Origin: Cupriavidus laharis
Lineage (GTDB): Bacteria > Pseudomonadota > Gammaproteobacteria > Burkholderiales > Burkholderiaceae
Direction of reading: 5' to 3'
Assembly (NCBI RefSeq): GCF_914271435.1
Contig: NZ_CAJZAI010000002.1
Coordinates: 682,001-746,000 of the forward strand
DNA length: 64,000 nt
Below, one piece after another: positions 45,501-55,477 of this stretch. The first letter of the stretch is position 1. Each line of letters starts with the position of its first letter. The position numbers were made by a program, and so were the translations under genes. Below the pieces are notes generated by a model. The model did not search any database. It was given only the letters and a program-made list of their open reading frames with translations, and was not told the origin of the DNA.

Positions 45501-47195
45501 GTGGAAGCCAAGCTCAGTTACCCTCCGAATGCCGACCTGCGGCACCTCCTGCGCTTCGACCCCCAAAGCGGCGCCATCTGGCTGGGCGAACACCGCATGC
45601 TGCTCCTGCATACCGCCGCGCTGAGCGGCCTGCGGCAGGACCTGATCCATTCTGTGGGGCCCGTGCACGCGCGCCGGCTGCTCACGCGGATGGGATACGC
45701 CTCTGGCCGGCGCGATGCAGAATTTGCACGCACGACGCGCGGCGCCCTCTCGCTCGATGCCGCCTTCCTGGTCGGGCCGCAACTGCACATGCTCGAAGGC
45801 GCTGCCTGTGTGACGCCGGTCCAACTCGATTTCGACGCCGCCACCGGCCGCTTCTCCGGAGAATTCCGCTGGGACAACTCATGGGAAGCCCATGCCCACC
45901 GGCAAGCCTTCGGGCTCGCGGAAACGCCCGCCTGCTGGGTCCTGCTCGGCTACGCCAGCGGCTACACGAGCGCCTTCATGGGCCGCCTCATCGTCTTCAA
46001 GGAAATCTGCTGTGCGGCCTGCGGCGCCGATCATTGCCAGATCGTCGGCCAGCCTGTCGACGAGTGGCCCGACGCCGCCGAACAGCGCCAGTACTTCGAA
46101 GACGACTCCCTGCTCGACACCATCGCCGCGCTCAACGAGCAGGTGCAGGCGCTCGTGACCACCATCGAATCCGCGCGCGAGCCTTGCATCTCCGCCGGCA
46201 TGCTCGTCGGCGCCTCGCCCGCGTTCCAGGAAGCCCACGCATTGCTTAACCGCGCCGCCGCCACGCAGGTGACCGTGTTGCTGACCGGAGAGACGGGCGT
46301 GGGGAAGGAACGCTTCGCCCGCGCCTTGCACCAGGGGTCGGCGCGCGCCGCCGGTCCCTTCATCGCCGTCAATTGCGCCGCACTGCCGGCCGACCTGATC
46401 GAGGCCGAATTGTTTGGCGTCGAGCGGGGCGCCTACACCGGCGCGCACGCCAGCCGCAGCGGCCGCTTCGAACGGGCCGACGGCGGCACGCTCTTCCTCG
46501 ATGAAGTGGGCGACCTGCCCCTGCCCTCGCAGGCCAAGCTGCTGCGCGTGCTGCAGGACGGCGAGATCGAGCGCCTCGGCGCGGAGACCACGCGCAAGGT
46601 CAACGTGCGCCTCGTCGCGGCAACGAACGTCGATCTTGAAGCGGCGGTGTCGCAGGGGCGGTTCCGGCGCGACCTGCTGTACCGGCTCAACGTCTATCCA
46701 ATCTGCATTCCGCCACTGCGCGAGCGGACGGCCGATATCGAGCCACTAGCGAACCACCTGCTGGCGCGCTTCACCGCGCTCCACCAGAAGCGCCTTTCCG
46801 GGATCGGCGAACGCGCGATGCAGGCGCTCGTGCACTATGACTGGCCCGGCAACGTGCGCGAACTCGAGAACCTGATCGAGCGCGGCGTCATCCTGGCGCC
46901 GCAAGGGGGATCCATCGAACTGGAACATCTCTTTCCGCACCAGCCGCCCGGGATACAGGCAACGGTCAGCGCAAAAGGCCGGCTGGCGCCGGTGCGGCCG
47001 GACAGCGAGCAGGCCCTCTGCGCGCGCATTCTCGATAGCGGGCTCAGCCTGGAATCGCTGGAGAGCCAGCTTCTCGACCTTGCCGTCGAGCGTGCTGGCG
47101 GCAACCTGTCAGGTGCGGCGCGGCAGCTCGGCCTGACCCGCCCGCAACTGGCCTATCGCCTCAAGCGCCAACAAGACAAAGGCAACGAAGCATGA
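45501..47195 (+). CDS. XylR/DmpR-family sigma-54-dependent activator (phenol-type: PoxR/PhcR-like)
   Basis: 564 residues from GTG 45501 (AGGGG upstream). XylR_N/V4R sensor (residues ~15-200) with [10 protein letters not shown] as the probable zinc site. AAA+ domain: Walker A GETGVGKE, Walker [23 protein letters not shown]. The sigma-54 loop is GAYTGA (Phe to Tyr). Fis-type HTH at the end ([19 protein letters not shown]). A phenol-sensing role is inferred from context: TbuT-like activator already covers the toluene operon, and a GntR gene is coupled to this one as in PhcR/PhcS-type loci. Confidence 0.9.
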   Translation: MEAKLSYPPNADLRHLLRFDPQSGAIWLGEHRMLLLHTAALSGLRQDLIHSVGPVHARRLLTRMGYASGRRDAEFARTTRGALSLDAAFLVGPQLHMLEGAACVTPVQLDFDAATGRFSGEFRWDNSWEAHAHRQAFGLAETPACWVLLGYASGYTSAFMGRLIVFKEICCAACGADHCQIVGQPVDEWPDAAEQRQYFEDDSLLDTIAALNEQVQALVTTIESAREPCISAGMLVGASPAFQEAHALLNRAAATQVTVLLTGETGVGKERFARALHQGSARAAGPFIAVNCAALPADLIEAELFGVERGAYTGAHASRSGRFERADGGTLFLDEVGDLPLPSQAKLLRVLQDGEIERLGAETTRKVNVRLVAATNVDLEAAVSQGRFRRDLLYRLNVYPICIPPLRERTADIEPLANHLLARFTALHQKRLSGIGERAMQALVHYDWPGNVRELENLIERGVILAPQGGSIELEHLFPHQPPGIQATVSAKGRLAPVRPDSEQALCARILDSGLSLESLESQLLDLAVERAGGNLSGAARQLGLTRPQLAYRLKRQQDKGNEA

Positions 47196-47920
47196 CACTC
47201 ACCGAACGCCGCGGCGCTCGCGCCGGCGTGGCAGACGATCCTCCACCCCCGACGCCCTCCGCACCGCGCACCCTGTGCGAGCGCGCCTATCTTCAACTGC
47301 GGCAGGACATCGTCCAGGGGCGCATCGGCCCCGGAGAGCGCCTGCGCGTCGAACACCTCAAGGATCGCTATGAAGTGGGTGCCGGCACGCTGCGGGAAGC
47401 ACTGGCGCTGCTTGTGTCCGACGCCCTCGTCACGGTCGAAGGCCAGCGGGGCTACCGGGTTACCGCAATCTCGCTGGACGACCTGCGGGACCTCACCGAC
47501 ACGCGGGTGCGGCTGGAAACCGAAGCGCTTCGCCTGTCCATTCGCCACGGCGACGCTCAATGGGAAGCGCAGTTGCGCGCGGCGTTCGACGACCTCAGCG
47601 CCTCGGAGGCCCGGGGCCCTTCGGCGGACCCGGCCTGCTGGGAACATGCCAACCAGCGCTTTCACGAAGCGCTGATCGCGGCACACCGCTCGCCTTGGAG
47701 CCAATATCTGCTGAAGCTCCTTTACCGCCATGGGGAACGCTATCGCCACGTCGCCATCCGCCTCGGAACGAACCGGTCAGCCTCCCGGAATGTGCATGAG
47801 GAACATGCATTGATCTTCGAGGCCGCCGTGGCGCGTCAGGAAGCGCGCGCCGCGCTCGCGCTGGAGGCACATATTCGCCTCACCTACGAGTTGCTGTCGG
47901 GCGCGCGAATGGAGATGTAA
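47192..47920 (+). CDS. GntR-family (FadR/FCD subfamily) regulator, probable repressor of the aromatic genes
   Basis: 242 residues; the ATG overlaps the preceding activator stop by four bases. The N-terminal winged HTH (residues ~28-95) has the GntR core [21 protein letters not shown] and [19 protein letters not shown]. The FCD effector domain has the metal-binding residues in FHEALIAAH and [10 protein letters not shown]. AphS and PhcS, GntR-type repressors of phenol operons in Comamonas, are the nearest known roles. It may bind the palindromes upstream of Pdmp and PtbuX. Confidence 0.87.
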   Translation: MTLTERRGARAGVADDPPPPTPSAPRTLCERAYLQLRQDIVQGRIGPGERLRVEHLKDRYEVGAGTLREALALLVSDALVTVEGQRGYRVTAISLDDLRDLTDTRVRLETEALRLSIRHGDAQWEAQLRAAFDDLSASEARGPSADPACWEHANQRFHEALIAAHRSPWSQYLLKLLYRHGERYRHVAIRLGTNRSASRNVHEEHALIFEAAVARQEARAALALEAHIRLTYELLSGARMEM

Positions 47921-48237
47921 GTCTCGTGCTGACTTTCTCCCACCTGCTGGCGATGACCGTTTTCTCATCATAATCCGCCACTTCGTTTTCAGGAGACAGA
48001 TGGCGGAGAAGGGTCGAAGAGGCGAGCAGGTAGCGGCGGTTTGCCTCGAGACAGCCTCGGGGCGATCAGCTGGCCGACGCAGTCAGTACTTGTGCCCCCT
48101 ACGCTTGGCGGCTGACACTTGACCGGGATCATGCGAGGCCTCGTCCAGCGTCGCTACACTTTTCCAGTCGTAGTCCGACGTGCGCCCGACTTATCCTGAT
48201 AGGCAGGTCTCAAAGCCGTCTTCGCCCCCCGTCTGCC
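47921..48237. other. Intergenic stretch, no confident gene
   Basis: 317 bp. A 40-codon frame starts at ATG 48000 after a good AGGAGACAG, but its Arg/Gly-rich product resembles nothing I know and the following text looks like IS-end debris. No promoter or terminator is clear. Confidence 0.4.
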
Positions 48238-48843
48238 ATGAAGCCTGCAATCGCCCAACACACTCCCATAGAAAACTTGCAGGCACTGCTGATAGGCACA
48301 CTGCTTGTCGCACTGTCGGTATCCATGTTCAAGCAGGCAGGTTTGCTGTCGGGCGGTACGGCTGGTCTGGCATTTCTTGCCCATTACCTCGGCGGCATGC
48401 CGTTCAGCCTGGCGTTCTTCCTCTTCAACCTGCCCTTCTACTGGCTTGCGTGGAAATACATGGGACGGACGTTCACATTCCGGACGTTCGTGGCCGTGCT
48501 GCTGTTCTCCGTCGAAACCGACTTGCTGCCACGCTGGCTCAGCTTCGCCACGCTCGATTCCACGCTTGCCGCAATACTGGGAGGCGCACTATTGGGCAAC
48601 GGATTCCTGATTCTGTTCCGGCACAAGGCGAGCCTCGGCGGTGTCGGCATCCTTGCGCTCGTGCTTCAGGAACGGCGCAACTGGCGTGCCGGCCATATCC
48701 AGATGGCCGTGGATGCGGCGATCGTCGCAGCGGCACTCCTGACCGTTCCATGGCCGCGCGTCGCTCTCTCCATTCTCGGTGCCGTGGTTCTCAACTTTGT
48801 ATTGGCAACCAACCACCGTCCGGGACGCTACGTGGTCCAGTGA
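48238..48843 (+). CDS. YitT-family (DUF161) membrane protein
   Basis: 201 residues with about five hydrophobic segments. SMFKQAGLLSGGTAGLAFLAHYL (about residue 30) and the second repeat LILFRHKASLGGVGILALVLQ (about 130) form the paired GG(T/V)xG motifs of the YitT family; NLPFYWLAWKYMG is also typical. The C-terminal DUF2179 domain of longer homologues is absent, normal for proteobacterial forms. The function of the family is unknown; a transporter role is often assumed. Confidence 0.85.
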   Translation: MKPAIAQHTPIENLQALLIGTLLVALSVSMFKQAGLLSGGTAGLAFLAHYLGGMPFSLAFFLFNLPFYWLAWKYMGRTFTFRTFVAVLLFSVETDLLPRWLSFATLDSTLAAILGGALLGNGFLILFRHKASLGGVGILALVLQERRNWRAGHIQMAVDAAIVAAALLTVPWPRVALSILGAVVLNFVLATNHRPGRYVVQ

Positions 48844-49065
48844 CCATGGCTGGCCTGGGATGCCGATTGCCGCGACCAGCGCCGGAATTGCCAGGAGCAG
48901 ATAAAGCGCCAGATTGCCGACATGGCACTGGGTTCCGTGGAACTGCCCTCGAGCCGCAAGCTCGACCGAACCGGGCCGGCTGCCATACTTCAACTCTTGC
49001 GCGACGACCTGACACGGCTGGAGCGCAGCCTGGATGCGTCGGCAGCGGGAAATACGGCCCCGTAG
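48844..49065 (+). other. Coding-like stretch in frame after the YitT stop, probable gene relic
   Basis: 74 codons without a stop continue in the YitT frame after its TGA: IKRQIADMALGSVELPSSR, then LDRTGPAAILQLLRDDLTR and LERSLDASAAGN before TAG 49065. Amphipathic helix-like content suggests a real protein C-terminus. There is no ribosome site at the internal ATG. I read it as the 3' end of a lost gene rather than read-through. 49066-49321 shows nothing more. Confidence 0.35.
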
Positions 49066-49321
49066 GAAGCCTTATCCTAAAACGGATGACCGCACTTCGG
49101 CCTGAACGGCCGGCTCGGCGTCTCATGCAGCAACATCTGGCGAATGCCATTGCGCGCACTCACTATCCATGCAAATTTTGCATATCCATGGAATGATTGC
49201 CCCCTGCCATGAAATCTACGCATCGATGCGCACACTGACCGAGTAACGGTCATAGACTAGCCTCATTCCTAGTGCCCTGAGTTGCAACGAACTTCCAACC
49301 CAAGGCACTAGAGACGTTGAC

Positions 49322-50764
49322 ATGAGGAGCATGGACGTGCCCACCGGACCCTTCAGAACCGAACATGACCTATTGGGTGATCGTGAAATCCCACAAGAAG
49401 CCTATTACGGTGTTCATACACTGCGCGCCGTCGAGAATTTTCCGATCACTGGTACGCCGATCTCTATCTACCCGGAGTTGATCAAGGCATTGGCGGCGAT
49501 AAAGCAGGCCGCGGCACAGGCCAACCATGAACTTGGCTTGCTCGACAAGACACGCTGCGACGCGATCGCCGGCGCGTGTCAGGAGCTGATTGCCGGAAAG
49601 CTGCACGACCAGTTCGTTGTCGACGTGATCCAGGGCGGCGCCGGCACCTCGACCAACATGAACGCCAATGAGGTCATCGCCAACCGCGCGCTCGAACTGC
49701 TGGGGCATCAGCGAGGCGAGTACCGGCACCTGCACCCGAACGAGCACGTCAATATTGGACAGAGCACCAACGACGTCTACCCTTCCGCGCTGAAGGTCGC
49801 GACATGGTTCGGGATTGCAGGTCTCGTGGACGCCATGGTTGTGCTGCGCCAGGCCTTCGAGGCGAAGGCCGGCGAATTCGCCCATATCATCAAGATGGGG
49901 CGCACCCAGTTGCAGGACGCCGTGCCGATGACGCTCGGCCAGGAATTCAGCACCTATGCCGTGATGCTTGGCGAGGATGAGGCGCGCCTGCGCGAAGCGG
50001 CGATGCTGATCTGCGAGATCAACCTCGGCGCCACTGCCATTGGCACCGGCATTACCGCGCATCCGTCGTACGCGCCCGTGGTGCTGCAGCACCTGCGCAC
50101 AATTACCGGCATTCCTCTGGAAACCGCGCCCAACCTGATCGAAGCCACCCAGGACTGCGGCTCCTTCGTGCAGCTATCCGGCGTATTGAAGCGCGTGGCC
50201 GTCAAGCTTTCGAAGACCTGCAATGATCTGCGCCTGCTGTCGAGCGGTCCGCGCGCGGGGCTGGGAGAGATCAACCTGCCGCCCATGCAGGCCGGCTCGA
50301 GCATCATGCCGGGCAAGGTCAACCCGGTCATTCCTGAAGTCGTGAACCAGATCGCTTTCGAAGTCATTGGCAATGATGTCACCGTGAGCTTCGCGGCCGA
50401 GGCCGGCCAACTCCAGCTCAATGCGTTCGAGCCGATCATCGCGCACAGCCTGTTCAAGAGCATCAGCCACCTGCGTAACGGCTGCCTGACGCTCGCCGAG
50501 CGCTGTGTCAAAGGGATCACGGCGAATGCCGATCGACTGCGCGCGACCGTCGAGAATTCCATTGGTGTCGTCACGGCGCTCAACCCCTACATTGGCTACG
50601 CCAACGCGACGGCCGTCGCGCAGGAAGCGCACGCCACAGGCGGCAGCGTCTATGAGATCGTGCTGCAGAAGGGCTTGCTGTCGAAGGATGAGCTGGACCG
50701 CATCCTGCGTCCGGAGACGCTGACCCATCCGGTGCCGCTGGATTTGCACGGAAAGGATGGCTGA
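49322..50764 (+). CDS. aspA: Aspartate ammonia-lyase
   Basis: 480 residues of the fumarase/aspartase superfamily. TSTNMNANEVIANRALE, the HPNEHVNIGQSTNDVYPSA block (about residue 140) and the flexible SS loop signature GSSIMPGKVNPVIPE (about residue 325) with the catalytic Ser are intact. It interconverts aspartate with fumarate plus ammonia. Start choice between ATG 49322 and ATG 49331 is uncertain. It stands alone; the 355-bp gap after it holds only the terminator of the next, convergent gene. Confidence 0.93.
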   Translation: MRSMDVPTGPFRTEHDLLGDREIPQEAYYGVHTLRAVENFPITGTPISIYPELIKALAAIKQAAAQANHELGLLDKTRCDAIAGACQELIAGKLHDQFVVDVIQGGAGTSTNMNANEVIANRALELLGHQRGEYRHLHPNEHVNIGQSTNDVYPSALKVATWFGIAGLVDAMVVLRQAFEAKAGEFAHIIKMGRTQLQDAVPMTLGQEFSTYAVMLGEDEARLREAAMLICEINLGATAIGTGITAHPSYAPVVLQHLRTITGIPLETAPNLIEATQDCGSFVQLSGVLKRVAVKLSKTCNDLRLLSSGPRAGLGEINLPPMQAGSSIMPGKVNPVIPEVVNQIAFEVIGNDVTVSFAAEAGQLQLNAFEPIIAHSLFKSISHLRNGCLTLAERCVKGITANADRLRATVENSIGVVTALNPYIGYANATAVAQEAHATGGSVYEIVLQKGLLSKDELDRILRPETLTHPVPLDLHGKDG

Positions 50765-51064
50765 AGACAGGTCATCCGAAAGGAAAAACCGGAGCCGTGA
50801 CGCTCGCTCGCGTCATGGCACTGGTGCCCGTGATCGAACACGCAGGGGGCATCGTGACAGGCTGGAACGGGCAACCGGTCGATAAGAATTTTTCGGGTTG
50901 GATTTTGGCGGCGTCGACACCGGCTCTGCACCGTCAGGCGATGTCAACGCTCGCTTGCCTCTGAGTACAGTCGCGAGCCGGCGCTACGAGAGGCTGGCAG
51001 CCACGAATGCCATTAGGATGGCCAGGCACGCCAACCCCGTCCTCCCCACAGCCCCCGCAATTCA

Positions 51065-51100
51065 GCAAAAAACTAATAAAAAGCGGGCCGCAGCCCGCTT
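51065..51100 (-). terminator. Rho-independent terminator of the phosphatase gene
   Basis: Minus-strand AAGCGGGC-TGCG-GCCCGCTT stem (8 bp) followed by TTTATTAGTTTTTT, 20 bp after the phoX stop. A textbook terminator. Confidence 0.92.
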
Positions 51101-51119
51101 CCGCCTCCTGCCCGACCAA

Positions 51120-53096
51120 TCAGGCCTTGGCCAGCTTGACGCTCGTCGGGTCAGCCGTCAGGTAGCCGACCGCCGCACCGGCACGGTCCTTGTAGTTGGC
51201 TCGCACCAGCGGATCCAGCGTGGCCTGAACCTTGGTGTGCAGGCTGCCCCAGTCACCGGCGTGCTGGAAGTTGCTCATGATGTAGGTCCAGCCATTGATC
51301 TCGTCCACGGCATGCAGGCCCGTGGATTCGCCACCGGCGGGCACCGACATCAGGCGCGACAGCTTCTTCGTGTCAATGTTGTAGGCCCACAGGAAGTTGT
51401 TCACGTGCTGGCCACTGTCTTCGCCGATGAACAGGGTGCGCAGCGTCTCCGAGAACTTCAGGTTGTCCGGGTTGGCGATCCATTCCGGGTCGGCCGTATT
51501 GCCGAGCACGTCGCCCAGGATGTCGTGGCCGTTGAGCAGGGCCTTGGTGCGCACCGGCACCCATTCGCTGTTGATGGCGTCGCCGTCCAGGTCCTTCCGG
51601 CCGCCGTCGAGCTTGTGCTGCATCACCGCGCCGGCGTTGAGCGCCTTATCGACCGAGATGCCGCTCTGCGCATTCCAGCCCTTGCTGCTGTTCAGCACCA
51701 TCGAGTCGACAACGTTCTGCAGCGCGGAGTAGGCAACCTTGTCCTTGATATTGACCGTGGTGCCTTCCATCTTGGTGAAGCCCATGCTGCCGCCCTTCAG
51801 GTAGGCGTAACGGTGGGTTTCGAGGAAGGCCGCGGCTTTCTCCATGCCAGGCTTGAGGCGAACCCAGTTGGCCTTGCCGCCGACGAAGATCTTGGTGTAG
51901 CTGATGTCGAGCGGATCGGTGGTTGCCACATCCATGATATCGCCCGGCGCCGTGGACTTGGCCAGCGCCTCGATCTCGGCGCTGGTGGCGTGCCCCAGCT
52001 TGACCCACGTCAGGTCGGCGCCCGCCGCGGACGGGTCGATCGAAAAGCCCGAGCCTACCTTGGCCACATACAGGGTGCCCGCCGACAGGTCCTTCTCCTG
52101 GTCGGCCACGAACATGAAGAGGCCGCTGTTGGTGGCATCGTCGCCCATCAGCACGGTGCGATTGTCAGGCATGACCTGCACCAGCTCATGCGAGATGCGG
52201 CCCAGGCAATAGTGCTTGCGGATGGTGCCGGTGCCGTCGGCGTTGACCGTCACTTCGGGCAGATGGCCGTAGAGGTAAGGATTGGCGGCGGTCTCGCTGC
52301 CATAGAGGTTCTTGCTGTAGGCCTTGAACTGGTCGTTGGTTGCGATCGTGAAGGCGTCCGGCTCGTACTCCTCGCTCGACAGGTGCGTGTTCCACGGCGA
52401 CAGGCTGGCGCCGCACGTGATCCACAGGCCGTTGGCCGGCGAGGTGTCCACGTTGTGGTACTTGACCAGCGTGAGCTTGCCGGTGGCCGGGTCCTGGTCC
52501 AGCGTCAGCACGGCGATCGGCGACGGCAGGCGGCCATAGGTGTCGGCACCCGACTGGTCACGCGTGTTGTATTCGAACTGCACCACGGCGAACACTGTGT
52601 TGCCCTTCACACCGCTGACCTTGGCGCCCTCGATCTTGAGCAGCGAGGTGCCGTCCGGGGCGTCGGAGTAGAACTGGCGCTCCTTGCCCGGTATCGACGT
52701 ATCCGTGATCGGCTGGTTGTTGATGTCGTAGTAGCCGCCGGCCAGGATGGTGCCGCCCTTGCCGTCCGGCACCATGTCGCCGGTCACGAAGAAGGGCTGG
52801 TAGGCCAGCTTGAAGGTCCGGCTGCTGCCGTCGCTGAAGTTGACCTTCATGCTCGAACCCACGGTGGTGGTGGCCATGGCGGCCGGGTCGGCCAGCGTCG
52901 GGGCGCTCATGCCGGTGAATTCGGCCGTGGTGAACGTGGCCTCGGGGGCCGGGGATTCCGTCGGCGCGGCAACGGCGTCGTCGCCACCGCCACAGCCCAC
53001 GAGCAGGCTGGTGGAGGCCAGGCCCAGCGGCAGCATCGGCGCACCGGCGAGGATTTTCAGCGCCTTGCGGCGCGAGGCATCAGGTTTGTCGAACAT
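51120..53096 (-). CDS. phoX: PhoX-family (DUF839) alkaline phosphatase, Tat-exported
   Basis: 658 residues from ATG 53096. SRRKALKIL plus a hydrophobic stretch ending LLVGCGGG gives a Tat signal, possibly with a lipobox. The body carries PhoX/DUF839 blocks: GLWITCGASLSPWNTHLSSEEYEPD (metal-binding Glu and Cys region, about residue 240), ISHELVQVMPD, and NPDNLKFSETLRTLFIGEDSGQH (about 560). PhoX enzymes are Ca/Fe phosphatases acting in the periplasm. A possible Pho box lies upstream. Confidence 0.9.
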   Translation of the reverse strand: MFDKPDASRRKALKILAGAPMLPLGLASTSLLVGCGGGDDAVAAPTESPAPEATFTTAEFTGMSAPTLADPAAMATTTVGSSMKVNFSDGSSRTFKLAYQPFFVTGDMVPDGKGGTILAGGYYDINNQPITDTSIPGKERQFYSDAPDGTSLLKIEGAKVSGVKGNTVFAVVQFEYNTRDQSGADTYGRLPSPIAVLTLDQDPATGKLTLVKYHNVDTSPANGLWITCGASLSPWNTHLSSEEYEPDAFTIATNDQFKAYSKNLYGSETAANPYLYGHLPEVTVNADGTGTIRKHYCLGRISHELVQVMPDNRTVLMGDDATNSGLFMFVADQEKDLSAGTLYVAKVGSGFSIDPSAAGADLTWVKLGHATSAEIEALAKSTAPGDIMDVATTDPLDISYTKIFVGGKANWVRLKPGMEKAAAFLETHRYAYLKGGSMGFTKMEGTTVNIKDKVAYSALQNVVDSMVLNSSKGWNAQSGISVDKALNAGAVMQHKLDGGRKDLDGDAINSEWVPVRTKALLNGHDILGDVLGNTADPEWIANPDNLKFSETLRTLFIGEDSGQHVNNFLWAYNIDTKKLSRLMSVPAGGESTGLHAVDEINGWTYIMSNFQHAGDWGSLHTKVQATLDPLVRANYKDRAGAAVGYLTADPTSVKLAKA

Positions 53097-53209
53097 GGTC
53101 TTTCCCGGGGAAGGTGGCGGCAGGTCAACGCGACGCCGTCCGCTTGTCATGGAAATCAGACATGGCGCGGCAATCGCGCCCTCGTCGCTGCGCATCCTAT
53201 GGGCGGTAT

Positions 53210-53227
53210 GTGACAAGAAGTTGACGA
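53210..53227 (-). promoter_or_regulatory. Candidate PHO box
   Basis: Minus strand TCGTCAACTTCTTGTCAC has two GTCA cores 11 bp apart, as in PhoB sites, about 115 bp upstream of phoX. The first half is degenerate. Confidence 0.45.
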
Positions 53228-53308
53228 TGAACCACAAAGCCGCCCTGCGGCCGGCCCGGTCCCGACCGCTGCGGTAAACTTCCGTTTTTCCTGCCCGGCA
53301 GATTCCAC

Positions 53309-53929
53309 TTGCCCACCTATACCCTCGCCGCCCCGGTCGAAGCCGAACTCGAGATCCGCAAGAGCCGCTTCCTTGCCCTGGCGATCCCCGTGCCCGACCG
53401 CGATGCCGCCATGGCCGTGCTGCAGTCGCTGCGCGCGCAGCATCCCACCGCCACGCACGTGTGCTGGGCACTGCTCGCGGGCGGGCAGTCCGGCATGTCG
53501 GATGACGGCGAACCGTCCGGCACGGCCGGACGGCCGATCCTTGAAGTGCTGCGCCACCATGACTTGGATGGCGTACTGGCTGCCGTGGTGCGCTACTACG
53601 GCGGCGTCAAGCTGGGCGCCGGCGGGCTGGTGCGGGCCTATACCGATGCGATTGCCGCGGCGCTGAAATCGGCGGAACGGATCGAACGCATTGCCTATGG
53701 CGAACTGGCCGTGGAAGTCGACTACGCCGACGAGCCGCGCGTGCGCCGCTGGCTGGAACAAGCCGCGCCAGACGGCTGCACGCTGGCCGGCACCGCCTAC
53801 GGCGCCATGGCGCGGCTGGTAATCCGCCTGCCGGCCGCGCAGCGCGACGCTGCGCAGGCAGCCTTGCGCGACGCCACGCACGGGCGGGCGCAGTTTCCGC
53901 AGACCGACGATGACGGCGCCACAGACTGA
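53309..53929 (+). CDS. yigZ: YigZ/IMPACT-family protein
   Basis: 206 residues from a TTG at 53309, which gives the family start MPTYTLAAPVEAELEIRKSRF. The UPF0029 signature is complete: GMSDDGEPSGTAGRPILEVL then VVRYYGGVKLGAGGLVRAY (residues ~62-110), with a C-terminal DUF1949 domain. Cytosolic, linked to translation control in eukaryotic homologues, role unclear in bacteria. Its 3' end overlaps the ferredoxin gene by 20 bp. Confidence 0.92.
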   Translation: MPTYTLAAPVEAELEIRKSRFLALAIPVPDRDAAMAVLQSLRAQHPTATHVCWALLAGGQSGMSDDGEPSGTAGRPILEVLRHHDLDGVLAAVVRYYGGVKLGAGGLVRAYTDAIAAALKSAERIERIAYGELAVEVDYADEPRVRRWLEQAAPDGCTLAGTAYGAMARLVIRLPAAQRDAAQAALRDATHGRAQFPQTDDDGATD

Positions 53930-54236
53930 AACCGGCGACACCCCGGTGGATGAACAAGCCGAGTTCACCGCGCGCGTGCTGCCCGCCGATGCCACCTTTG
54001 CCGCGCCCGCAGGCCTGAGCCTGCTCGAGGCCGCGCTGCTCGACGGCGTGGCGCTGCCCAATTCCTGCCGCAACGGCACCTGCCGCGCCTGCGCCAGCCG
54101 GCTCCATGCGGGCGCTATCCGCTATCGCATCGAATGGCCGGGGCTCAGTCCGGATGAGAAGGATGACGGCTGGATCCTGCCTTGCGTCGCCTGTCCCGTC
54201 AGCGATGTGGTGATCGAGCCGGGCAAGCTCGAATAG
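53910..54236 (+). CDS. [2Fe-2S] ferredoxin-like protein
   Basis: 108 residues. The cluster motif NSCRNGTCRACASRL (C-x4-C-x2-C, residues ~53-63) and WILPCVACPVSD supply four Cys of a plant-type ferredoxin. The start lies inside yigZ, so the pair is probably co-translated, an arrangement common in this bacterial family. Electron partner unknown; a P450 gene lies 2 kb downstream on the other strand. Confidence 0.88.
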   Translation: MTAPQTETGDTPVDEQAEFTARVLPADATFAAPAGLSLLEAALLDGVALPNSCRNGTCRACASRLHAGAIRYRIEWPGLSPDEKDDGWILPCVACPVSDVVIEPGKLE

Positions 54237-54275
54237 GCTGTTGCCCGCGCGACATGCCTGGCAAGCCAGCCACTG

Positions 54276-55388
54276 TCACCTGTCCGCAAAAAACCGCAAC
54301 GCGATCCGCAGCGCATCGGGGCCGCGCGGATCCGAGAACGCCTGCGCGGCCGGACCGCCACTCCATGCATGTCCGAGGCCCTCGATCCTGACGAGCCGCA
54401 CGCAGGTTTCGCCTTCGACAACCCAGTCGGACACCTCGGCCGGCAGCCGCTGTCCGCGCTGCACGCGGCGTGCGGGCAGCACAACCAGCCGCGCCGACGG
54501 TTCGGGCAGCAGGTCCAGCCACAGGCGTGCAGCGGTCATCGCATTGTCGAATATGACCACGGCGTCCGCGTCGCCGTGCAGCAGCAATAGCGGCGGCAGG
54601 CGTCGTCCGGCCAGCCACAGGCGCATTGCCTGGCGCGCCGCGGCGTCAGGCACGCGCTTGCCGCGCATGGCCGCGGCGGCCTGGGCCGCGTTGCTGGCAC
54701 TGTAAGGCACCGCCCCCGAATGCGAGCCCACGGCGGCAAACCGTTCCGGATAGCGCAGGCCCAGCATCATCGCCATCGCGCCGCCGGCGGACAGCCCCAT
54801 CACGCTGACGCGCTCCGCCCGCACCGGATAGCGTTCGCAGACATGGTCGATCATTGCCATCAGCAGCGCGGCCTCGGCGCCGCCGCGGGTGCCGGGACGG
54901 AACCAGTTCCAGCAGCGCTGCGCATTGGCCTGAGACGACTGCTCCGGCAACAGGACCACGCAGCCCGCTTCACGCGCCACCGCTGCCGCGCGCGTGACCG
55001 CGGCAAAGCTGGCCGCGTCCTGGCCGCAGCCGTGCAGCAGCACCAGCATGGGTGCGCGCCGCCTGGCCGTCACGCCCGCCGGTATGAAGATCCGGTAGTT
55101 GCGCTGCGCGAGCGGGCCGAGTCCGGCGGTGCCCGCTTCCCAGCGCCCGCTGCTGCGGCTTTGCGGCGCCGGCACGGGCGACGCCACGCCGGACAGCGCG
55201 CGTTGCGTGGCCTCGGCCATGGCCGAGGACTGCTTCACGGCATTGCGCACGATGGCCTCGGTCATCGGTTGCGTCACCGTCTTGTTGAGCGCCCGGGTCA
55301 TCTCGCGCCCCATGCGCCGGGCCTGGCGCGTGGCAGTCTTGCCCAGCGCCTTCCACAGCTGTGACGTGCTTCTGCCGCGGCGTCCCAT
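54276..55388 (-). CDS. PHB-depolymerase-family esterase (LpqC-like)
   Basis: 370 residues. Alpha/beta hydrolase core: oxyanion HGCGQDAASFA (about residue 138), nucleophile VMGLSAGGAMAMMLG (Ser about 195), Asp in LHGDADAVV, and His near EGLGHAWSGGPA, with the C-terminal RGPDALRIALRFFADR. The Arg-rich N-terminus (~1-90) has no clear signal peptide. It hydrolyses polyhydroxybutyrate-type or other esters; family assignment is firm, substrate is not. Confidence 0.87.
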   Translation of the reverse strand: MGRRGRSTSQLWKALGKTATRQARRMGREMTRALNKTVTQPMTEAIVRNAVKQSSAMAEATQRALSGVASPVPAPQSRSSGRWEAGTAGLGPLAQRNYRIFIPAGVTARRRAPMLVLLHGCGQDAASFAAVTRAAAVAREAGCVVLLPEQSSQANAQRCWNWFRPGTRGGAEAALLMAMIDHVCERYPVRAERVSVMGLSAGGAMAMMLGLRYPERFAAVGSHSGAVPYSASNAAQAAAAMRGKRVPDAAARQAMRLWLAGRRLPPLLLLHGDADAVVIFDNAMTAARLWLDLLPEPSARLVVLPARRVQRGQRLPAEVSDWVVEGETCVRLVRIEGLGHAWSGGPAAQAFSDPRGPDALRIALRFFADR

Positions 55389-55477
55389 ATGCCTGGCCTC
55401 CCGTCCGGATTGCGTTGACGGGATCGATTGTGTCAGGCTTTCCCTTCAGGCTTAAGACCGCCCGACAACACAGGGCA

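Noticed and set aside
48000..48122. 40-codon frame after a good AGGAGACAG site
   Set aside because: Arg/Gly/Ser-rich product with no similarity; surrounding text looks like IS-end debris. Kept only as a note in the intergenic entry.
50808..50840. Short TGACGC...GCGTCA hairpin after aspA as a terminator
   Set aside because: Only 6 bp of stem and no U tract; could be chance in high-GC DNA.
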